NCBI RefSeq assembly: GCF_000281715.2
Contig: NZ_CP124576.1
Span: 1,557,501-1,621,500, forward strand
DNA: 64,000 bases
Origin: Sphingobium sp. AP49
GTDB lineage: Bacteria > Pseudomonadota > Alphaproteobacteria > Sphingomonadales > Sphingomonadaceae
Direction of reading: 5' to 3'
In this document: positions 61,414-64,000 of the stretch, in pieces
How positions within the stretch are numbered: the first letter of the stretch is position 1
How the letters are laid out: every line of letters begins with the position of its first letter
The notes under the pieces: model-generated
What the model was told of the DNA's origin: nothing
Database searches by the model: none
The model's input: the letters and a program-made list of their open reading frames with translations, nothing else
Made by a program: the position numbers and the translations under genes

Positions 61414-61722
61414 ATGAAAGAGGAGATGCTGGCGCGGCTGGTGGCGCAGGCCGAGGGCGCACCGTTGGATATCGTCATGATCCGGGCGCTGATCGAGGAG
61501 GCGAGCGAACTGGGCGCCGGGCGGGCGCTGGCGCGGCTGGGACTGGAGGACCGGCGGGCCGAGGCCGACATGCGGGAATTGCGCGAGCTGCTGCGCGCCT
61601 GGCGCGACGCGAAGAAGGCGGCGCGCGGGGCGGCGATCGGCTGGGCGGTGCGGATCGTCATGGCGCTGGTGCTGCTGGGGATGGCGGTGAAGATGGGGCT
61701 CATTGGGCTGGTGAAGGGATGA
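61414..61722 (+). CDS. GTA g3.5-like protein (DUF6127-like)
   Basis: The 102-aa product has a soluble helical N-terminus (MLARLVAQAEGAPLDIVMIR, EEASELGAGRALARLGLED) and a C-terminal membrane helix (WAVRIVMALVLLGMAVKMGLI in the last 25 residues). In gene transfer agent clusters a small protein of this kind lies between portal and prohead protease; sphingomonad versions are assigned to DUF6127, which I recall but cannot check. Its stop overlaps the protease start (ATGA). A GGAAGG site precedes ATG 61414. Confidence 0.72.
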   Translation: MKEEMLARLVAQAEGAPLDIVMIRALIEEASELGAGRALARLGLEDRRAEADMRELRELLRAWRDAKKAARGAAIGWAVRIVMALVLLGMAVKMGLIGLVKG

Positions 61723-62135
61723 GCGGGCGGGAGGAAACCGGGCCGCTGCGCTTCGCCGGCTATGCCGCGATCTTCGACCGGGTGGACCGGGGCGGCGACG
61801 TGGTGCGGCCGGGCGCGTTCGGCGCGGTGACGGCGGCGCAGGTGCCCTTGCTGTGGCAGCATCGGCCTGGCGCGCCGATCGGCCGGATCGAGATGGCGCG
61901 CGAGGACCGGCGCGGCCTGCGGGTGATCGGCCGCGTGTCGCGGGTGAGCGCGGCCGGGCGGGAAGCGGCGGCGATGCTGGCGGCCGGCGCGGTCGATGGG
62001 CTGAGCTTCGGCTATCGGGTGAAGGCGGCGCGGGGCGCGGGGCCGCGCGAATTGCTGGCGCTGGAGCTGGTGGAGGTGAGCCTGGTCACGCACCCGATGC
62101 AGCCGCTGGCGCGGGTGGTGGCGGTGGAGGGGTGA
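61719..62135 (+). CDS. HK97-type prohead protease, GTA family
   Basis: The 138-aa serine protease has catalytic His48 (LLWQHRPGAPIG) and Ser96 (GLSFGYR), with the FAGYAAIFDRVDRGGDVVRPGAF-type start split by no gap and LVEVSLVTHPMQP at the end, all typical of U35 proteases and GTA gene 4. It cleaves the capsid scaffold during maturation. Shorter than many phage members but normal for GTAs. The capsid gene that should follow is absent from the next 1.9 kb. Confidence 0.92.
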   Translation: MSGREETGPLRFAGYAAIFDRVDRGGDVVRPGAFGAVTAAQVPLLWQHRPGAPIGRIEMAREDRRGLRVIGRVSRVSAAGREAAAMLAAGAVDGLSFGYRVKAARGAGPRELLALELVEVSLVTHPMQPLARVVAVEG

Positions 62136-62232
62136 ACAGGTTTGCAATGTGCAAACTTTAGTGACAATCTTTCGCGTCGCAGCTAGGGGGCAGGCGTATG
62201 GACCGGGTTGAAGCTGTCGGAAAGTTCGCCAT

Positions 62233-62595
62233 ATGAGCGCTGACGGCAGCCTGATCGTTACGAAAATTAAGACTCTTTTTGCGACCATGCAGCGGGGGCA
62301 CCGGTGGATGGGAATTGACGTGCCGAAAACGATCGAACTGAAAGTGCATATCGCGCAGGATGAGGAAAGCGGGTGCTGGTATATTGCCGCGTCGGACATT
62401 CCCGGGCTGCGTGTCGAAGCCGATACGGTTCATGATCTTATTCGCAGGATCGAGGATGTCGCACCGGATTTGATCGAACTCAATTGCGCTGAAATATTGG
62501 CGTCTTTCGGCAAATCCAAGAAATTAGCCGCGCATCGTCCGCCCGTCAGTATCCTGCCTGTGTTCGACAGTCCGCTGGCGGTTGCGATCGCCTGA
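62233..62595 (+). CDS. hicB: HicB-family antitoxin (DUF1902-like)
   Basis: The 120-aa product has the partial RNase H-like HicB fold: IELKVHIAQDEESGCWYIA then ASDIPGLRVEADTVHDLIRR and VAPDLIELN, the DUF1902/HicB pattern. An N-terminal extension of about 25 residues precedes it, and ATG 62308 is an alternative start. It is three bases upstream of the HicA gene and would neutralise it and autoregulate. Lower GC than the GTA genes. Confidence 0.85.
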   Translation: MSADGSLIVTKIKTLFATMQRGHRWMGIDVPKTIELKVHIAQDEESGCWYIAASDIPGLRVEADTVHDLIRRIEDVAPDLIELNCAEILASFGKSKKLAAHRPPVSILPVFDSPLAVAIA

Positions 62596-62598
62596 GCC

Positions 62599-62796
62599 GT
62601 GGTTACGGGCTATGGGCGGCAGTTGGAGCGCCTGTTGCTAGATGCAGGCTGCCATCTGATCCGCAAGGGCAAGGGCGATCATGAAATCTGGTTCAGTCCT
62701 ATCAGCGGTCGCAGCTTCGTATTCGATCGGGGCGTGAAGGTGCGGCATACCGCCAACGGCATTTTGAAGGATGCAGGTCTGAACAAGGCTTTCTAA
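62599..62796 (+). CDS. hicA: HicA-family mRNA interferase toxin
   Basis: The 65-aa dsRNA-binding-fold protein has the catalytic His28 in IRKGKGDHEIWFSP and the C-terminal VRHTANGILKDAGL, as in HicA toxins. The usual 'GSHHxx' is changed to GDHEIW. It starts at GTG three bases after the hicB stop, so the order is antitoxin first. It degrades mRNA when free. Together with hicB it can stabilise the surrounding cluster. Confidence 0.86.
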   Translation: MVTGYGRQLERLLLDAGCHLIRKGKGDHEIWFSPISGRSFVFDRGVKVRHTANGILKDAGLNKAF

Positions 62797-62797
62797 A

Positions 62798-63466
62798 TCA
62801 CACCCCCAGCCATTCCAGGCCGTCGGGTAGCCGGTCGGCGCTATAGTCGAGTTGCAGGACGCGGCGGTGGCGCGGGTTGGTGGCGGCGTCGGAGGCGTGG
62901 AGGATCGGCGTGGCATAGAGCCAGATGTCGCCGCGCGCCGCGAGGCAGGGCTGGATGCCGCAGCTTGCGACGAGGGCGGCGACATCGGCTTCGGCGACGC
63001 GGCCATGATGGTGGGAGCCGGGCGAGATCAGCAGCGGGGCATTGTCGGCATCGACCGGATCGAGATGGAGGCGCAGCGTGACCATCGCGTCAAGCAGCGA
63101 CTGGGGCGGGGCGACATGCTGGATGCCGGACTTCATCGTCCAGGGGCCGAAGCCCGCTATATCGATGCGCCGGCGCACGGCGATGGTCCGGTCCTGATGC
63201 CAGCCCAGCGCCCAGTTGGTGGCGGCGCTCTTGTCGAACAGGATGGCGCGGACCGGGCGGCTGGCCGCGCCCTGTTGCGCGGCGGCGTGGCGGCCGATCG
63301 CACCGGTGGGGCCGAGCAATCGGTCAAGCGCGGGCAGGCTGGCGAGGCGCAGGCCTGGCTGGTCGGGCGGCAGATCGGCGAGGGCAGTTTCGATCGTGGC
63401 GAGATCGGCAGGGGACAGCGCGGCGGGGAGATGCTGGGCGCCGTGGGTGGCGAGGGTGAGGGGCAT
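62798..63466 (-). CDS. Phytanoyl-CoA dioxygenase (PhyH) family protein
   Basis: The 222-aa protein has the Fe(II) HxD motif His90/Asp92 in GWHQDRTIAV, a distal His in TPILHASDAATNPRHRR with the 2-oxoglutarate-binding Arg, and ends LDYSADRLPDGLEWLGV in parts. The start MPLTLATHG fits family members; ATG 63505 gives a longer protein. It is an Fe/2-oxoglutarate dioxygenase of unknown substrate. It is convergent with hicA, with one base between the stops. Confidence 0.82.
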   Translation of the reverse strand: MPLTLATHGAQHLPAALSPADLATIETALADLPPDQPGLRLASLPALDRLLGPTGAIGRHAAAQQGAASRPVRAILFDKSAATNWALGWHQDRTIAVRRRIDIAGFGPWTMKSGIQHVAPPQSLLDAMVTLRLHLDPVDADNAPLLISPGSHHHGRVAEADVAALVASCGIQPCLAARGDIWLYATPILHASDAATNPRHRRVLQLDYSADRLPDGLEWLGV

Positions 63467-63551
63467 GGACGGACCGTAGGCGATGACCGAACTGGGAACA
63501 ATCATCCCTTCATCTTTGGAAGCTAGCTCATCCGGCGGGAATGGAGGGATT

Positions 63552-64000
63552 ATGGACAGCGAGGAAAAGCGAAGGCTGGTTGGCGAGAGGATGTGGCGCG
63601 GTTGCCTGATCCTGATGACCCTGCCGTTTTTCCTTTTGCTCGGATTTTGTGGGTGGGCGAAGTGGGCTGGTCCACGCAGCGCCTTGCCGCCCGAGGTTGA
63701 ATGGGACGAGATATTGGCGTTCGGCGAGCAAGCTGGGCTACGGGATGGCTGCAGCTTTGGTGCTTATCGTATTTCATCGACCACGATCACTCGATTTTCC
63801 AACCGGGCGACCCGGCCGATCGGTTGGTATCAAACGCCGTTGCGATTGACCGATGGCCAATATGCCGTTGTCGGGCCGGACCAGCAGCAGATTACGCTAT
63901 ATGCCGATCAGGGAACGACATGCGAGTCCGCCACATCGAAAAGGTTGAAGCTGGCCGATCGCTATCAGCGCGCTCGAGGCGAAACGGGTAACTGGTATCG
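63552..64000 (+). CDS. Membrane-anchored hypothetical protein, partial (runs off the right edge)
   Basis: From ATG 63552 (GGAGGG four bases upstream) the frame is open for all 149 remaining codons. It encodes a charged N-terminus MDSEEKRRLVGERMWRG, one helix (CLILMTLPFFLLLGFCGWAKW) and a periplasmic domain with two Cys (DGCSFGAYRIS, TTCESATSKR). Codons are AT-richer than in the GTA genes. The end is outside the window. No family recognised. Confidence 0.65.
   Translation, partial: MDSEEKRRLVGERMWRGCLILMTLPFFLLLGFCGWAKWAGPRSALPPEVEWDEILAFGEQAGLRDGCSFGAYRISSTTITRFSNRATRPIGWYQTPLRLTDGQYAVVGPDQQQITLYADQGTTCESATSKRLKLADRYQRARGETGNWY

Noticed and set aside
49086..62135. The region considered as an ordinary integrated prophage
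   Set aside because: No integrase, lysis, replication or repressor genes and no att repeats were seen; the head genes resemble the GTA type, and most other genes are chromosomal in style.

Overview
The window is high-GC, gene-dense chromosomal DNA that fits a sphingomonad alphaproteobacterium, most likely Sphingobium or a close relative; this is inferred from gene content, not from a marker gene. The supporting signs are an intracellular PHB depolymerase with a cysteine nucleophile, a RegB/RegA redox pair beside a cytochrome bo3 operon, TonB-dependent uptake, several secreted M28/M14 peptidases and glycosidases, and a gene-transfer-agent (GTA) type head gene set (small terminase, large terminase, portal, g3.5-like protein, prohead protease). 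There is one tRNA gene (Gly, CCC). No rRNA, CRISPR array, integrase or transposase gene was seen.

Layout. 0-7 kb: end of a hypothetical gene, a LMW-phosphatase-like gene coupled to a GH92 alpha-mannosidase, a glutamine amidotransferase, a Tat-exported GH27 alpha-galactosidase and an M28 peptidase. 7-16 kb: glutathione transferase, PhaZ, a membrane protein, nitronate monooxygenase, alpha/beta hydrolase, hybrid PAS histidine kinase, a PfkB sugar kinase and a lower-GC methyltransferase. 17-21.8 kb: a TetR-controlled SDR/membrane protein/esterase group with a perfect 16-bp operator, YaaA and a small HTH protein. 21.9-29.5 kb: an ABC exporter (ATPase plus two DUF3526-like permeases) divergent from a TonB siderophore-type receptor followed by an M14 carboxypeptidase, with a Fur-box-like palindrome between them. 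29.6-38.2 kb: tRNA-Gly, a type-B carboxylesterase, then cyoABCD-surf1-regB-regA as one tightly overlapping operon. 38.3-49 kb: MFS transporter, glycosyltransferase, ammonium transporter, paired DUF2807-like envelope proteins, a second M28 peptidase, an arylsulfatase and a second glutathione transferase.

49-64 kb is the unusual part. The first GTA-type head genes are in the expected order and orientation but are spread over 13 kb. Between them lie unrelated genes: secreted and membrane hypotheticals, a TonB-C/DUF6438/ankyrin lipoprotein, a third M28 peptidase, a nitroreductase, a glycine-zipper protein, a Sel1 protein, and a tandem pair of tiny cysteine-motif membrane proteins (45 and 55 aa). 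A HicB-HicA toxin-antitoxin pair follows the protease, where the capsid gene would be expected. The same stretch carries at least two families of palindromic intergenic repeats, a MITE-like element with perfect 33-bp inner arms and flanking 8-bp direct repeats, and intrinsic terminators that separate the head genes from each other. This reads as a GTA cluster opened up by repeat-associated insertions, so it is unlikely to be transcribed as one operon.

Functional links: RegB/RegA probably senses quinone redox state and controls the bo3 oxidase in front of it. The receptor, carboxypeptidase and ABC exporter could form an iron-regulated peptide or siderophore system. The GH92, GH27, arylsulfatase and M28/M14 enzymes point to scavenging of glycans and peptides in the periplasm or outside the cell.
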